From contig JAJYYI010000141.1 in NCBI GenBank assembly GCA_021801125.1, positions 1 through 32,830 on the forward strand: 32,830 bases of DNA. The letters are read 5' to 3'. Each line of letters begins with the position of its first letter. The stretch's first letter is position 1. Shown one piece after another: positions 8,216-17,122 of the stretch. The notes below the pieces were generated by a model. That model searched no databases. It was given only the letters and a program-made list of their open reading frames with translations, and had not been told where the DNA came from. Source of the stretch: Deltaproteobacteria bacterium. GTDB lineage: Bacteria > Desulfobacterota > Binatia > Binatales > Binataceae. The translations under genes were made by a program, and so were the position numbers.

Positions 8216-8372
8216 ACAGCGCGCCCCGGTCGGACCTCGCGGCGGCTTCGCGCAGACTTATGCGAATGAGAACCATCAGGCCAAGCCAACATTTCGGATG
8301 GGAAAGCCGTGCCTTCTTACGAAGTAGAGGTCATTTCGCCCTTCGGCCTCCCGGACGGCAGCGGACACGACG

Positions 8373-10121
8373 TTAGGGAACGCAAATCCATCTGTTATTC
8401 AGGCCATGCACCCAGGACCCCGTCCTGGCGCCGCGCGAAGTACACTCGCCCGGCGGGTTCGCGGGCCCATCGCAGTTTGGACAATAGAAACTCGCCCCAT
8501 TTATTACTTTCCCCGGCAGCGGCCAGCGTAGACCCTCGCTCACGGTCATGCCGGCGACCCTTACGTCACCGGTTGTGTTACGAATTGGTGGCCTATATCG
8601 TCGCACAGCCTGCCCGGTGTCCTTAAACATGCAGAGCGTCTCACCGCGATTTAGTTCCACGCGTTGATTCGCCGCTAGCGCGGTGGTCGTGCCCCCTTTG
8701 AGGATATCCCATGACCAGCATCCGTCCACCGGTGTCCAAGTTATTTCGTTAAAATTAGCCTTACTAAGCATGGCGTTACCTGTCAACGTTGAGCCTGCTG
8801 ACGATGGCAGAGTAACGCCTCCATTCCTGTCATGACACACTATGTAATACTTATACGCGGTACTACCCACGGCTCCTCTGGGACTCACCGTCGGCGCCTT
8901 CGGTGTAGGCAATTGCGAGGCTGTCATTAAGCCCGCTAACTCCGCGCCGGAATGAATGATTGCCTCGCCGATTTCTAGCGGAGCATGGCCAAATACACCG
9001 TACTGGTTCGCTGGTCCCGCAGTAGACCATCGCAGCTGGCTTGCGCCGTACGTGCCGGGAGCTGACAATTCAGCAACCGAATTCCCGAAGGGGTCTGCGC
9101 CGAAGACAAATCCATTCTGGACCGCCTCATAGTACGGCCATATTCCATGCGTACCACCGCCTCCGCCAGTCTGATGGAAGTAGTTGGTGGTGTTTCCCGA
9201 TCTATCTATAATGCTGCCTCTTTCAAACAGGCCGCCGGTGCCTATGATTGAATTTTCCGTCGCCCCACTGCTCAGGAGAATGGGTCCAGCGGCCTCAATG
9301 TAAGGGTTAACAATAGCATTCCCGTTGGCGCTGTATACATTGGTTTCAAATATTATAGCACGCTTAATATGTTTGCCCTCAATATCCAGTGAATACACTT
9401 GATTGGACGCCGCACCAGCAATGTCCAGCCCAATCGCGCCCGAAGCAGTGCCGCCGAAGATCTGATTTTGATTAGCTGTTCTGTCGAGCCATCCACCTCG
9501 GCTATTAGCACGCGCTACTACACCAATTATCTCATTATAGCACGAGCACGTCGCGGTTCCGCCGAGCTTCCAGCCGTTGTCAACCATACCGATGTTTACT
9601 CGTTCCAAGGTCGACTGAAGTGCGTAGGTCATATCAACACCAACGCTACCCGCCGTACCGTCACCAGCCACGGCGAAATCGTGGAGATAGACGTGGTAGA
9701 CACCACTGCCTTTGAGCGAACCAACATAACGGAGGGCCGCGCCAGGCCCGTTAAACGTGATCTCCGTCTCGGCACCTTCGCCGCCCACTTCCGTTGCCGG
9801 AAAGTAGAGAATGCTGTGCGCACCAAGAGGGTAAGTGCATGTCCCTAGCTTTAAATGGACTTGCTTGTTATCGCCACCCAAGACAACGTTGGCATCCGCA
9901 GTTGAAAGTTTTCCGCTGAGACAGAGGCCCCGTGCGTCAATGATTCCACCGCTTGACGGAAGGGCTGCAACCGCAGCGTTGATCTTGTCGGCCCACGTGG
10001 CACCTCCGAGTCTGTTCGCGATCTCAACACCGTGTCTTTGTAACTCCTGCGCATTAGCTTTAGGCGTAGCGATAGCGACAGCTATGACGGAGATTGCCAG
10101 CGTCAGGATGTAATGTTTCAT
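8373..10121 (-). CDS. Secreted right-handed beta-helix protein (pectate-lyase-superfamily-like)
   Basis: A 582-residue protein with a clear Sec signal peptide (about residues 1-24, ending ATPKANA). The 'GGATWADKINAAVAALPS' and GGIIDARGL segment is the start seen in many beta-helix proteins of the pectate-lyase superfamily. Residues about 90-330 are rich in short repeating strand-turn units with N and G (for example NEIIGV, NQIFGG, NQVYSL, NAIVNP, NSIIGT), consistent with parallel beta-helix coils. A separate C-terminal part (about 400-582) contains YKYYIVCHDRNGG and a Cys-rich end. It may cut, bind or modify the exported polysaccharide, but no catalytic residues can be named. It reads visibly more AT-rich than its neighbours, and spacers of 245 bp and 83 bp flank it in an otherwise packed gene row. 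These features suggest later acquisition. No good ribosome binding site is seen before the ATG. Confidence 0.75.
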   Translation of the reverse strand: MKHYILTLAISVIAVAIATPKANAQELQRHGVEIANRLGGATWADKINAAVAALPSSGGIIDARGLCLSGKLSTADANVVLGGDNKQVHLKLGTCTYPLGAHSILYFPATEVGGEGAETEITFNGPGAALRYVGSLKGSGVYHVYLHDFAVAGDGTAGSVGVDMTYALQSTLERVNIGMVDNGWKLGGTATCSCYNEIIGVVARANSRGGWLDRTANQNQIFGGTASGAIGLDIAGAASNQVYSLDIEGKHIKRAIIFETNVYSANGNAIVNPYIEAAGPILLSSGATENSIIGTGGLFERGSIIDRSGNTTNYFHQTGGGGGTHGIWPYYEAVQNGFVFGADPFGNSVAELSAPGTYGASQLRWSTAGPANQYGVFGHAPLEIGEAIIHSGAELAGLMTASQLPTPKAPTVSPRGAVGSTAYKYYIVCHDRNGGVTLPSSAGSTLTGNAMLSKANFNEITWTPVDGCWSWDILKGGTTTALAANQRVELNRGETLCMFKDTGQAVRRYRPPIRNTTGDVRVAGMTVSEGLRWPLPGKVINGASFYCPNCDGPANPPGECTSRGARTGSWVHGLNNRWICVP

Positions 10122-10204
10122 ATCAACAAATTGGTCTTGTAAACGTCAGCGTCCCCCCGACGCGGCTCCCAACTCGGAAGCTCGGCCGTGCAGCAATGCG
10201 AGTC

Positions 10205-11329
10205 CTATTCAGAGACGTGTTCCATCTCTCGCTCGAAGTTTGCCGCTATCGCCTGCCATGAGAATTCAGCCTTCACTCTTTGCCGGGCGCTCCGAACAAG
10301 ACCTTCAGCCGATTCCCGATTTTCGAGAAGCTCGCCGATCGCGTTAGCGAACTCCAGCGAACTGCTCGCAAAAAGCGCGTGCTCTCGGTGGCGCAACCCA
10401 AGTCCCTCCGCGGCCTTCTCCGTTGCGACGACGGGCAAACCAGCGGCCATCGCTTCGAGAATCTTGAGCCGAGTTCCAGAACCGGAAAAGATCGGCGCGA
10501 CCGCGATACCGCACGCCGCCACGAACGCCGCAAAGTCCTCGTAGGGGACCGAGCCGACGTTCCTGATCCATGAGTCGCGGTACGGCGCGCCGCCGCCTGT
10601 AAGCGCAAGCGCCGCGGACGGGTACCGCTCGCGCACCCCAGGCATTACGGATTTAACGAGGAAATCGACAGCCTCGCGATTCGGCGGATAGGCATAAAAC
10701 CCCGAAAAGAGCGCGGTCTGCGCGTTCAAGCCGTATTTCGCACGCATCCTTGCGACGGCTTCGGGCCGAACACCGGCGAAGCGCTCGAAATCGACGCCGT
10801 TGGGAAGCAGGATCGGCCTGACACCGTAAAGCCTTGCGAAGTGCGCCTGGTCTGTCGTGGAGACGGCGGTCGAGAGGTCGGCGCAACGGAGCAGACGACC
10901 CTCGGCCCATCGCGTCAGAGCAGCGATCGCGCGGCCATTTCGATACAGTCGAAGCAGATATTCGACATTGTGCGAGTGATAAATAATCCGGGTGCTCGGA
11001 ACGGCTTTGCGTATAGCTTTGAGGAGCATCAAATGATAAACGGCCCATGATGCGCCTTCCAGAATCACGAAATCCGGCTGGAACCCGGAAAGGTGGTTCA
11101 CTGTCGACTTGATGCAAGGGCGAAGCGAGGCGATCTTCCTGAATTTCCCTTCCGAAGCTGCTGGCACTGTTACGACGCGTATGCTTTTAAGCTCGATTGT
11201 CCCCTCCGAAGATCCGACCTGTATCAGGAGCGTCTTTCCGGGGAGAAATTTCGCTACGTTGAACGTGACCGCCGCCGCTCCGCTTGCCGGCGGATACGCC
11301 TCGTAGAAGCAACAAAGCGCGGTTATCAT
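10205..11329 (-). CDS. Glycosyltransferase family 4
   Basis: A 374-residue GT-B glycosyltransferase. It has 'IIYHSHNVEYLLRLYR' in the acceptor half, ILLPNGVDFERF before the linker, 'LFSGFYAYPPNREAVDFL' opening the donor half, and 'GSGTRLKILEAMAAGLPVV' with VATEKAAEGL as the nucleotide-sugar site. This subgroup is common in exopolysaccharide and sugar-transferase loci. The ATG at 11329 has GGAAGG a few bases upstream. It lies 21 bp downstream of the FkbM gene and 83 bp before the beta-helix gene. The sugars involved are unknown. Confidence 0.9.
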   Translation of the reverse strand: MITALCCFYEAYPPASGAAAVTFNVAKFLPGKTLLIQVGSSEGTIELKSIRVVTVPAASEGKFRKIASLRPCIKSTVNHLSGFQPDFVILEGASWAVYHLMLLKAIRKAVPSTRIIYHSHNVEYLLRLYRNGRAIAALTRWAEGRLLRCADLSTAVSTTDQAHFARLYGVRPILLPNGVDFERFAGVRPEAVARMRAKYGLNAQTALFSGFYAYPPNREAVDFLVKSVMPGVRERYPSAALALTGGGAPYRDSWIRNVGSVPYEDFAAFVAACGIAVAPIFSGSGTRLKILEAMAAGLPVVATEKAAEGLGLRHREHALFASSSLEFANAIGELLENRESAEGLVRSARQRVKAEFSWQAIAANFEREMEHVSE

Positions 11330-11350
11330 CGGGAGCCTTCCGAGAATCCG

Positions 11351-12109
11351 TTACGTGGGCAAGTGTTCGCGGCGCAAAAAGAAGTAGTTAATCGCGCGCT
11401 CATCTGTGCGCCGAGATTCAAAATAGCCGTCTCTCCAGACATACGTGCCGTACTTGAGATCCCTCAAAATAGCTTGGAGCTGCGCCCCTTCAGATGAGGG
11501 ATCGTCCAGGTCAGACGAGACCTCCACACAGAACGCCGGTAGACACCGCGAAAGAAGCAGTGACATGCCTCGCACGCAAGCCAATTCATGCCCCTCGGTA
11601 TCTATCTTCACGAAGGTAACAAGCGGTTCGCCGGCCTCAATGAACCACGAGTCCAGCCTGACCGAAGAAATTTGAAAACAAAAGGAACTCGACGTCTGTC
11701 CGACGCGCGCAAGGTGGTAATTGCGCACGCCTCTGCTGTCCTTGGGAACCGACATTGAAACTCTCGTATCCGCATCCGAAACGGCCCGATCGATCAGGAC
11801 GACGTTGCCAAGGCGGAAGCGCTCAATGTTGGCGCGGAGAAGTGCAAACGTCTCCGGTATGGGCTCGAAACTCCAGACTCGGCCGGTGTGGCCCACGAGA
11901 CGGGACAAGAAGTGCGTCCAAACGCCGACATTCGCTCCTACGTCTACAACGTGCGTGCCCGGTCGGACCAGTAGTTGTGTGGCGGCGAGATCCCAATCGC
12001 GATGGACTAGATCTTGACGTAGGAGTTGCGCATAGTGGTGTGCCTTGATGCTCAGGCGCAGCCGTCGCGGGGTTCGTTCAACCAATGCGGCCAGAGTGCG
12101 TCTAAACAT
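11351..12109 (-). CDS. FkbM-family methyltransferase
   Basis: A SAM-dependent methyltransferase of 252 residues. It has HVVDVGANVGVWT (SAM-binding motif I), RVWSFEPIPETF (motif II with the FEP signature of the FkbM family) and FVKIDTEGHELACVRG (the family's KxDxEGxE box). FkbM enzymes O-methylate sugars or sugar-like hydroxyls, so a repeat-unit sugar is the likely substrate. The ATG at 12109 overlaps the stop of the ALG11-like glycosyltransferase gene by 8 bases (ATGTTTAG), so the two are probably translated in a coupled fashion. A longer reading frame to 12160 exists, but would run much further into the upstream gene. Confidence 0.9.
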   Translation of the reverse strand: MFRRTLAALVERTPRRLRLSIKAHHYAQLLRQDLVHRDWDLAATQLLVRPGTHVVDVGANVGVWTHFLSRLVGHTGRVWSFEPIPETFALLRANIERFRLGNVVLIDRAVSDADTRVSMSVPKDSRGVRNYHLARVGQTSSSFCFQISSVRLDSWFIEAGEPLVTFVKIDTEGHELACVRGMSLLLSRCLPAFCVEVSSDLDDPSSEGAQLQAILRDLKYGTYVWRDGYFESRRTDERAINYFFLRREHLPT

Positions 12110-13310
12110 AGCCGTTCGATGATCTCTCTTGCCTGGACGCGATGAAGTCCTCAACCACATGGCGGATGCCGCGCATGAAGGTCTCGACGGAAAATTTCTC
12201 AGCTTGCCGCTTCAGGTGCTCGCGTAAGGCCACCAGCAATGTTGGACAGCTGAGCACGGCGCAGATCTTCTCAACCGCCTCCTTGCTATCCGTGTACAAA
12301 AGGGCGTCGTGGCCAAGGATCTCGGCCGGTCCGCCTTCAGCCGGGGCGAACGTGATACAGCCTGCCTTTACCATCTCCGCGACCGCTATGCCGAAAGGTT
12401 CTTTCGCGCGCGCGTGAATACCGAAAGCGCTCTCCGCTATCAACCGGTCCTTGGTCTCGCCACACTGGCGCCCGTGCAGCACGATCCAGCCGCCTTCGCA
12501 GCCACAGCGTTGCTCGAACTGCCAGCCATAAGCCGTATCCCCGGCATCGCCGATAATGTGCAGCTCCACGTCATGGCCACGACCGCGCACTGCCTTAAGA
12601 ATTTCTATCATTCGTTCAATGCGCTTTTCCGGCGAAATTCTCCCCACGCACACGAAACGACGAAGCTTCCGTTCCGACGGAACTTGCACCGCGCGCATCG
12701 TTACCGGCGGATACAGAACCTGGGCTTGAATTCCGTGTCGCCGGTCCAGGATTTCCTTAGTCCAGCCGGAGTTCGCGATAACCACGCCCAGATTGCAGAC
12801 ATTGCGGTCTGAGCTTGGGCCTGCGATGCCGTTGGAAAGTGCCAGATAGCCCCGCCGCAGCAGCGGGCTCAGATGTAACAGGCGCCTTGTTCCCGTCGGT
12901 GGCGGATCGCCACTCCGGCGCAACGCCTCGTCCCAAGACAAGTCGGCGACGAAATGAATACCCGGCCGGCCGAAATCACCGATGTTGTATGTATTGATCA
13001 GCACGTCGAAGCAATCGAAATAACGACGCATGCCGCGACTAACGAGCGCACCGCGCAGCGCTGCGCCCCAATCGGCCTTGGCAAGGGGCCAAGGAAGCGG
13101 TATCTCCAGCGTTTGGCAGTCGTCGGCTCCGATCGAGGTGCCGTAAAACGAGTTGAGAGCCGCGAGGTCTATCCGGCCACCTGCGATCAATGCGATCCGG
13201 TAGTCGCGCTTGAGCGCCTCTAGCGTCCACATCGCTGCTGCCTCCGAGCCACCACGCCCAAGCCGCGGATGGAATACCGCCAGCGACAATTTGCTTGCGC
13301 AACGAGGCAT
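12102..13310 (-). CDS. Glycosyltransferase family 4 (ALG11-like)
   Basis: A 402-residue GT-B enzyme. The N-terminus has LAVFHPRLGRGGSEAAAMWTL, the donor half has FVCVGRISPEKRIERMIEI and VELHIIGDAGD. Near the C-terminus, AKEPFGIAVAEMVKAGCITF followed by APAEGGPAEI matches the arrangement seen in ALG11-type mannosyltransferases (FGI-VVE-MAAG... then A-SGGP). Transfer of mannose from GDP-mannose is therefore plausible, and the epimerase in the same locus uses GDP-mannose too, but this remains inference. The ATG at 13310 directly abuts the stop codon of the upstream GT2 gene (TGAATG). Confidence 0.88.
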   Translation of the reverse strand: MPRCASKLSLAVFHPRLGRGGSEAAAMWTLEALKRDYRIALIAGGRIDLAALNSFYGTSIGADDCQTLEIPLPWPLAKADWGAALRGALVSRGMRRYFDCFDVLINTYNIGDFGRPGIHFVADLSWDEALRRSGDPPPTGTRRLLHLSPLLRRGYLALSNGIAGPSSDRNVCNLGVVIANSGWTKEILDRRHGIQAQVLYPPVTMRAVQVPSERKLRRFVCVGRISPEKRIERMIEILKAVRGRGHDVELHIIGDAGDTAYGWQFEQRCGCEGGWIVLHGRQCGETKDRLIAESAFGIHARAKEPFGIAVAEMVKAGCITFAPAEGGPAEILGHDALLYTDSKEAVEKICAVLSCPTLLVALREHLKRQAEKFSVETFMRGIRHVVEDFIASRQERSSNGYV

Positions 13311-14456
13311 TCAGCTCCGCTTCAATAATCTGGGCTTGGGGCCGAACAGGATTCCGCGCAACAACCCCGAGCAGCGCTGCTCGAGGCCCTTCAAAACGTG
13401 GGCGACCTTGGGCGTCGTGGCAGAAGCTAGCAGCCACAGGCTGTAAGCAAGCTTGCGCCGGACATTCCAATACGGATGCCGCCATGTCGCCGATAGCGCT
13501 TTTCGCGTCAGGGTGAGCAAATCGTCGGGCCAGGGATGGTCATGTGGGCTCTCCCGCAGCGATCGTATGCGCCCTACCCAGTGCGGAGGGAACCTGCTGA
13601 GCCAAGTCTCACAAGGCCCAATCCTGTCGGGGGCAAGCCTGTGCAGAGACGAATGAAGCTTCAGGTCGAAAGAGATCGCACGTCTCAACCCGGGGACACT
13701 CATGAAGGCGGCGGCCCAGTTGTTCTTCCCGTGCACCCGGTAGTGCCCAAGGGCCCGGCCGAGCGACTTGACTTCGCCAAACAAAGAACTGGCGAGGGTC
13801 AGATATGCGTCTGCGCATATCGGCCAATCCTCTTCCGGAACAGGCATTATCTTTTGCAGAACCGTTCTGATGAATGCGTTACCGCTGGTGGGCGAATCGA
13901 CCCCGAACGGACCAAAGGTGTGATCTGGAACCACGGAGCCGCCGACGCGTTCGCCCGAGCGGTTCCCGAGCCCATCAATCACCTCCAGCGGAAATTGGAT
14001 TCGGACGACCCCATCCCGCCAGGCGGATACCAGCGTCGCGGCGGCTTCCGGTATCAGAGTATCGTCGGCGTCCAGAAACATCACTATTTCGCCGCTCGAC
14101 GCAGCGAAGCCCGCATTCAGGGCGGAAGCCTGGCCGCCGTTGGCCTTGTATATCGCCCGTATCCTATCCCCGTAGCTCTCGATCACCTCACGGGAATTAT
14201 CAGTCGAGCCGTCATCGACGACTATGACCTCGCAATCCTCATAGGTTTGAGATAGCGCGCTATCGACAGCGGCGGTCAGGAAGCGCGCATAATTGTAGTT
14301 ATTTACGATGATGCTAACTTTTACGACCAGTTCGTCCGTATGCCGTGTCTCACGAGGCAAGCTGTGGACCCGTCCTTGGCGAAATCGCCGACCCCCGCGG
14401 TCCGCCATGGAGATGGAGATGCTGCTCGGGCTGTTCGTCTCTTTGTCTTGGCCCAT
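13311..14456 (-). CDS. Glycosyltransferase family 2
   Basis: A 381-residue GT-A fold glycosyltransferase. It has VSIIVNNYNYARFLTAAVDS at the start of the fold, 'VIVVDDGSTDNSREVI' and the metal-binding EIVMFLDADDTL. All are textbook GT2 features. A polar N-terminal extension of about 45 residues precedes the fold, so the start at ATG 14456 (5 bases after the upstream FkbM stop) may be replaced by a start further in. The C-terminal 100 residues carry hydrophobic patches that could associate with the membrane. It is predicted to add one sugar to the lipid-linked intermediate. Confidence 0.88.
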   Translation of the reverse strand: MGQDKETNSPSSISISMADRGGRRFRQGRVHSLPRETRHTDELVVKVSIIVNNYNYARFLTAAVDSALSQTYEDCEVIVVDDGSTDNSREVIESYGDRIRAIYKANGGQASALNAGFAASSGEIVMFLDADDTLIPEAAATLVSAWRDGVVRIQFPLEVIDGLGNRSGERVGGSVVPDHTFGPFGVDSPTSGNAFIRTVLQKIMPVPEEDWPICADAYLTLASSLFGEVKSLGRALGHYRVHGKNNWAAAFMSVPGLRRAISFDLKLHSSLHRLAPDRIGPCETWLSRFPPHWVGRIRSLRESPHDHPWPDDLLTLTRKALSATWRHPYWNVRRKLAYSLWLLASATTPKVAHVLKGLEQRCSGLLRGILFGPKPRLLKRS

Positions 14457-14461
14457 TGCGG

Positions 14462-15406
14462 TCAGTTAACGTGGTAGAGAACTCGTCCCTGGAATGGTCT
14501 GACGTCGGCGCGGCATCGGTCGCAGCGTGGGAAGCCCGGATCGCGGAAGTGCTCGAGTAGTTTTAAGCAATTTTCCCGCTCGGACGGTATGGCCACAGCG
14601 TGGAAGTTGCCGCTTACTTGCTCCATAGGAACGCGACTGCCGAAAAGACTGCATTTGTAGTCGTGCCGCGCCAGCACGCCCGCCACCGCCTCGGCGGTTT
14701 CGTGCAGCTCAATCACCAATATCGGCCGGTGCGTCGCGAGCAGATTGTCGGCACCGGCGAGCGCGGCGACCTCGCCCCCCTCTATGTCCATCTTCGCGAC
14801 TTCGGGCGGCTTGAGCTCATGCCGGTCGAGGAGACTGTCGAGCCCGCGTACGTCGACTGTGATTTCGCCGGTATACGCGTTCGGGCGTTGCTCGCTATTT
14901 GAGAGCATTCCCCAATCGTGCCGAGCCGACACCAGGAAGCGGGCCCGGCCGTCGGTTGCGCCAAGAGCGTAAGGGAGGACTGTGACGTTCGAGAACCGGT
15001 TAGCGCGCGAATTATGCTGAACAATATCGAGATTACGTGGGACGGGCTCGAAACTCACGACGTCTCCGAGCGGCCCCACCAGCCGAGCCGCCATGATCGT
15101 ATAGATTCCCAGGTTTGCGCCTATGTCATAGAAGACCATGCCGGGAGCGAGCAAAGCGGCGAGCGCGACCTGCACGTCGGCCTCCTCAGCATACTCCCCG
15201 CCGGCGAGGTAATTCAGATATGATCCGCCGGTGTTGAAAAGTAGCCCCGCGGCCGGTCCCGTGCGTATAGTGAGATCGCGAAAGCGCAGCAGATCAGCGA
15301 GCGGATCAGTGCAACGGCGGATAAATATGCTTCGACTTCGTGCATAAGCGGCCACTGCGAGCCACGACCCGGGGATCCGTCTGCTTGCCTTGTCAATCAG
15401 GCCCAT
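14462..15406 (-). CDS. FkbM-family methyltransferase (second copy)
   Basis: A 314-residue protein with 'VFYDIGANLGIYTIMA' (DIGANLG, 94-100), VVSFEPVPRN (FEP, 119-121) and VAKMDIEGGEVAAL (DIEGGE, 207-212). These are the three FkbM family boxes, all intact. It is only distantly similar to the FkbM protein at 11351-12109, so the pair is not a recent tandem duplication. A strong ribosome binding site (GCGGAGG) lies 8 bases before the ATG at 15406. It probably O-methylates a different position or sugar of the polymer. Confidence 0.9.
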   Translation of the reverse strand: MGLIDKASRRIPGSWLAVAAYARSRSIFIRRCTDPLADLLRFRDLTIRTGPAAGLLFNTGGSYLNYLAGGEYAEEADVQVALAALLAPGMVFYDIGANLGIYTIMAARLVGPLGDVVSFEPVPRNLDIVQHNSRANRFSNVTVLPYALGATDGRARFLVSARHDWGMLSNSEQRPNAYTGEITVDVRGLDSLLDRHELKPPEVAKMDIEGGEVAALAGADNLLATHRPILVIELHETAEAVAGVLARHDYKCSLFGSRVPMEQVSGNFHAVAIPSERENCLKLLEHFRDPGFPRCDRCRADVRPFQGRVLYHVN

Positions 15407-15443
15407 TGAAGATGCCTCCGCGCAATTAGCCGATGCGACCGCA

Positions 15444-16964
15444 TCATCTTGTGACTATTAAGGCTAGGCCGGCCGAGCGCGCGTAGCCGCGCACGAACTC
15501 ACGCTCCGCCGGTTCGAGAAGCGCTTTCCACGCCGTAGCCGCGAACAAGGCGAGCGTGGCGGCGAGAAAGAGGCTCTTCATCGCGAGGTCCATCGGAAGC
15601 GTGCCAAGGGCGATCACAAGGATGGCGCAAGCTGCGATTCGACGGACGCGTAAAACGCCCGGCGCGGCGAGCGGCGCGATCCGGCCGGTTATAACGAACA
15701 GCACCGCGGTATCCACCGTCGCCCGCAGCGCCCATGCGCAGGCGGCGCCGGCGATGCCGTAGCGGGTGAGCAAGAACCACAGGACTAGAAGATAGAGAGG
15801 CGCCACCGTGAGGTGCAGAATTGCCCCGATGTCGGGACGGTCAGCGGCCTGAACCAGCGAGAACGCTATCCATCCAATGCAGTAGATAAAGATGCCGACC
15901 GCGAGCAGTCGCATCACGGTGGCGCTATGGGCGGCGAACGACGGGCCGAGCCATAGCGAGAGAACCTCGGGCGCAAGCGTGACAAGGATCAAAATGATCG
16001 GGAACAGGGCGAGCATGACGTAACGGGTGGCGCGTTCGAATAGGACGGCGGCGCGCGCCGGGTCATTCGTCGACGTGGCGGAGAACGCGGCAAATGCGAC
16101 GCCGGTGATCGCGCTAGGAACGACCATAAGCTTGGACATCGCCTGGTAGGGAACGGTGTAGTAGGCCACGGCCGCCATCGACAGCATCGCACCGATAAGA
16201 AAACGGTCGAAATAGGTCAGGATCGGGCTGATGACATTAGATACCGTGACCCATCCGCCGAAACCGAGCATCGGGCGGAGCACTGCGCGCCGCGCACGCC
16301 GGCGATGCCTAAGCGCGGGCGCAACCCGGAGGCAGAGGGCGAACGTCGCTAGCCATCCGGCGACGCGCCCCAGGACCATCGCGGCGACCATCGCATCGAT
16401 CGCATGGGAAAACGGAATCACGACGAGCGGCCCGAGATAGGAAAAGATGCCGGTCGGGACGCGGACGGTGTTGATCAGGTCGAAGCGCTGGAAGGCCGAC
16501 AGCGTGCCGGTGAGAGTGCCGCCGCTGATCACGAACGGCATCGAGAGCGCGAGCAGGTAAAAGGCGCGCACGGTTTCGGGACGGAGCGCGGGCGGAATCT
16601 TGAGCACATCGTGCACCAGCCACGGCGTGAGCACGGCAACCAGAACGGCGGCCGCGGCGCCGAATACGAGCATCAGGTAGAGGGAGGTCCAGAACAGTCC
16701 CGGGATGCGTTCGCGGTCGCCTGACGCGGCGGCCTCGGCGATGAACTTGGTGGCGGCGCGGCCGAGGCCGAAGTCGAACAGGCCGAAGTATCCGACCACC
16801 ATCATGCTGAGCGTGAGCACGCCGTAGCGGTCCACGCCGATGCCGCCGATGAGCGCGGGGATGGCGAAGATCGCGACCAGGAACGGCACGACCTCGCTTA
16901 CGAGGTTGATGATCGTGTTGCGGGCGAGCAATCGACCGCTGGTGAGATTGAGAGCGTTGTTCAA
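15444..16964 (-). CDS. wzx: Polysaccharide repeat-unit flippase (Wzx/MOP superfamily)
   Basis: A membrane protein of 506 residues with about 12 to 14 hydrophobic helices spread evenly along it, the usual size of Wzx proteins. Family-like segments are NTIINLVSEVVPFLVAIFAI at the N-terminus, 'YGVLTLSMMVVGYFGLFDFG' followed by LGRAATKFIAEA, and 'FDRFLIGAMLSMAAVAYYTV' followed by PYQAMSKL. It should flip undecaprenyl-linked repeat units to the periplasmic face. The start appears to be a TTG at 16964 without a good ribosome binding site, so it is uncertain. The spacer upstream (16965-17122) has only a 5-bp stem near 17071-17084 and no recognisable gene. Confidence 0.9.
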   Translation of the reverse strand: MNNALNLTSGRLLARNTIINLVSEVVPFLVAIFAIPALIGGIGVDRYGVLTLSMMVVGYFGLFDFGLGRAATKFIAEAAASGDRERIPGLFWTSLYLMLVFGAAAAVLVAVLTPWLVHDVLKIPPALRPETVRAFYLLALSMPFVISGGTLTGTLSAFQRFDLINTVRVPTGIFSYLGPLVVIPFSHAIDAMVAAMVLGRVAGWLATFALCLRVAPALRHRRRARRAVLRPMLGFGGWVTVSNVISPILTYFDRFLIGAMLSMAAVAYYTVPYQAMSKLMVVPSAITGVAFAAFSATSTNDPARAAVLFERATRYVMLALFPIILILVTLAPEVLSLWLGPSFAAHSATVMRLLAVGIFIYCIGWIAFSLVQAADRPDIGAILHLTVAPLYLLVLWFLLTRYGIAGAACAWALRATVDTAVLFVITGRIAPLAAPGVLRVRRIAACAILVIALGTLPMDLAMKSLFLAATLALFAATAWKALLEPAEREFVRGYARSAGLALIVTR

Positions 16965-17122
16965 GATTTCGCCCGTGCCGCTTCTGACGCTGTCAATTCC
17001 GTCAAAGCTCGCGTTTCAGCCATCGGATAATCGAAGGCGAGGGCGCTTGAACTTCGTAACCGCCCTTTCGCACCGATGACGGTGATCCGGCTGACACACC
17101 ATCGCCCCCCTCGAGTTACCGG

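Noticed and set aside
8128-8372. A promoter or terminator between the beta-helix and methyltransferase genes
   Set aside because: Only a 5-bp stem was found, with no T tract and no consensus -35/-10 pair on the minus strand.
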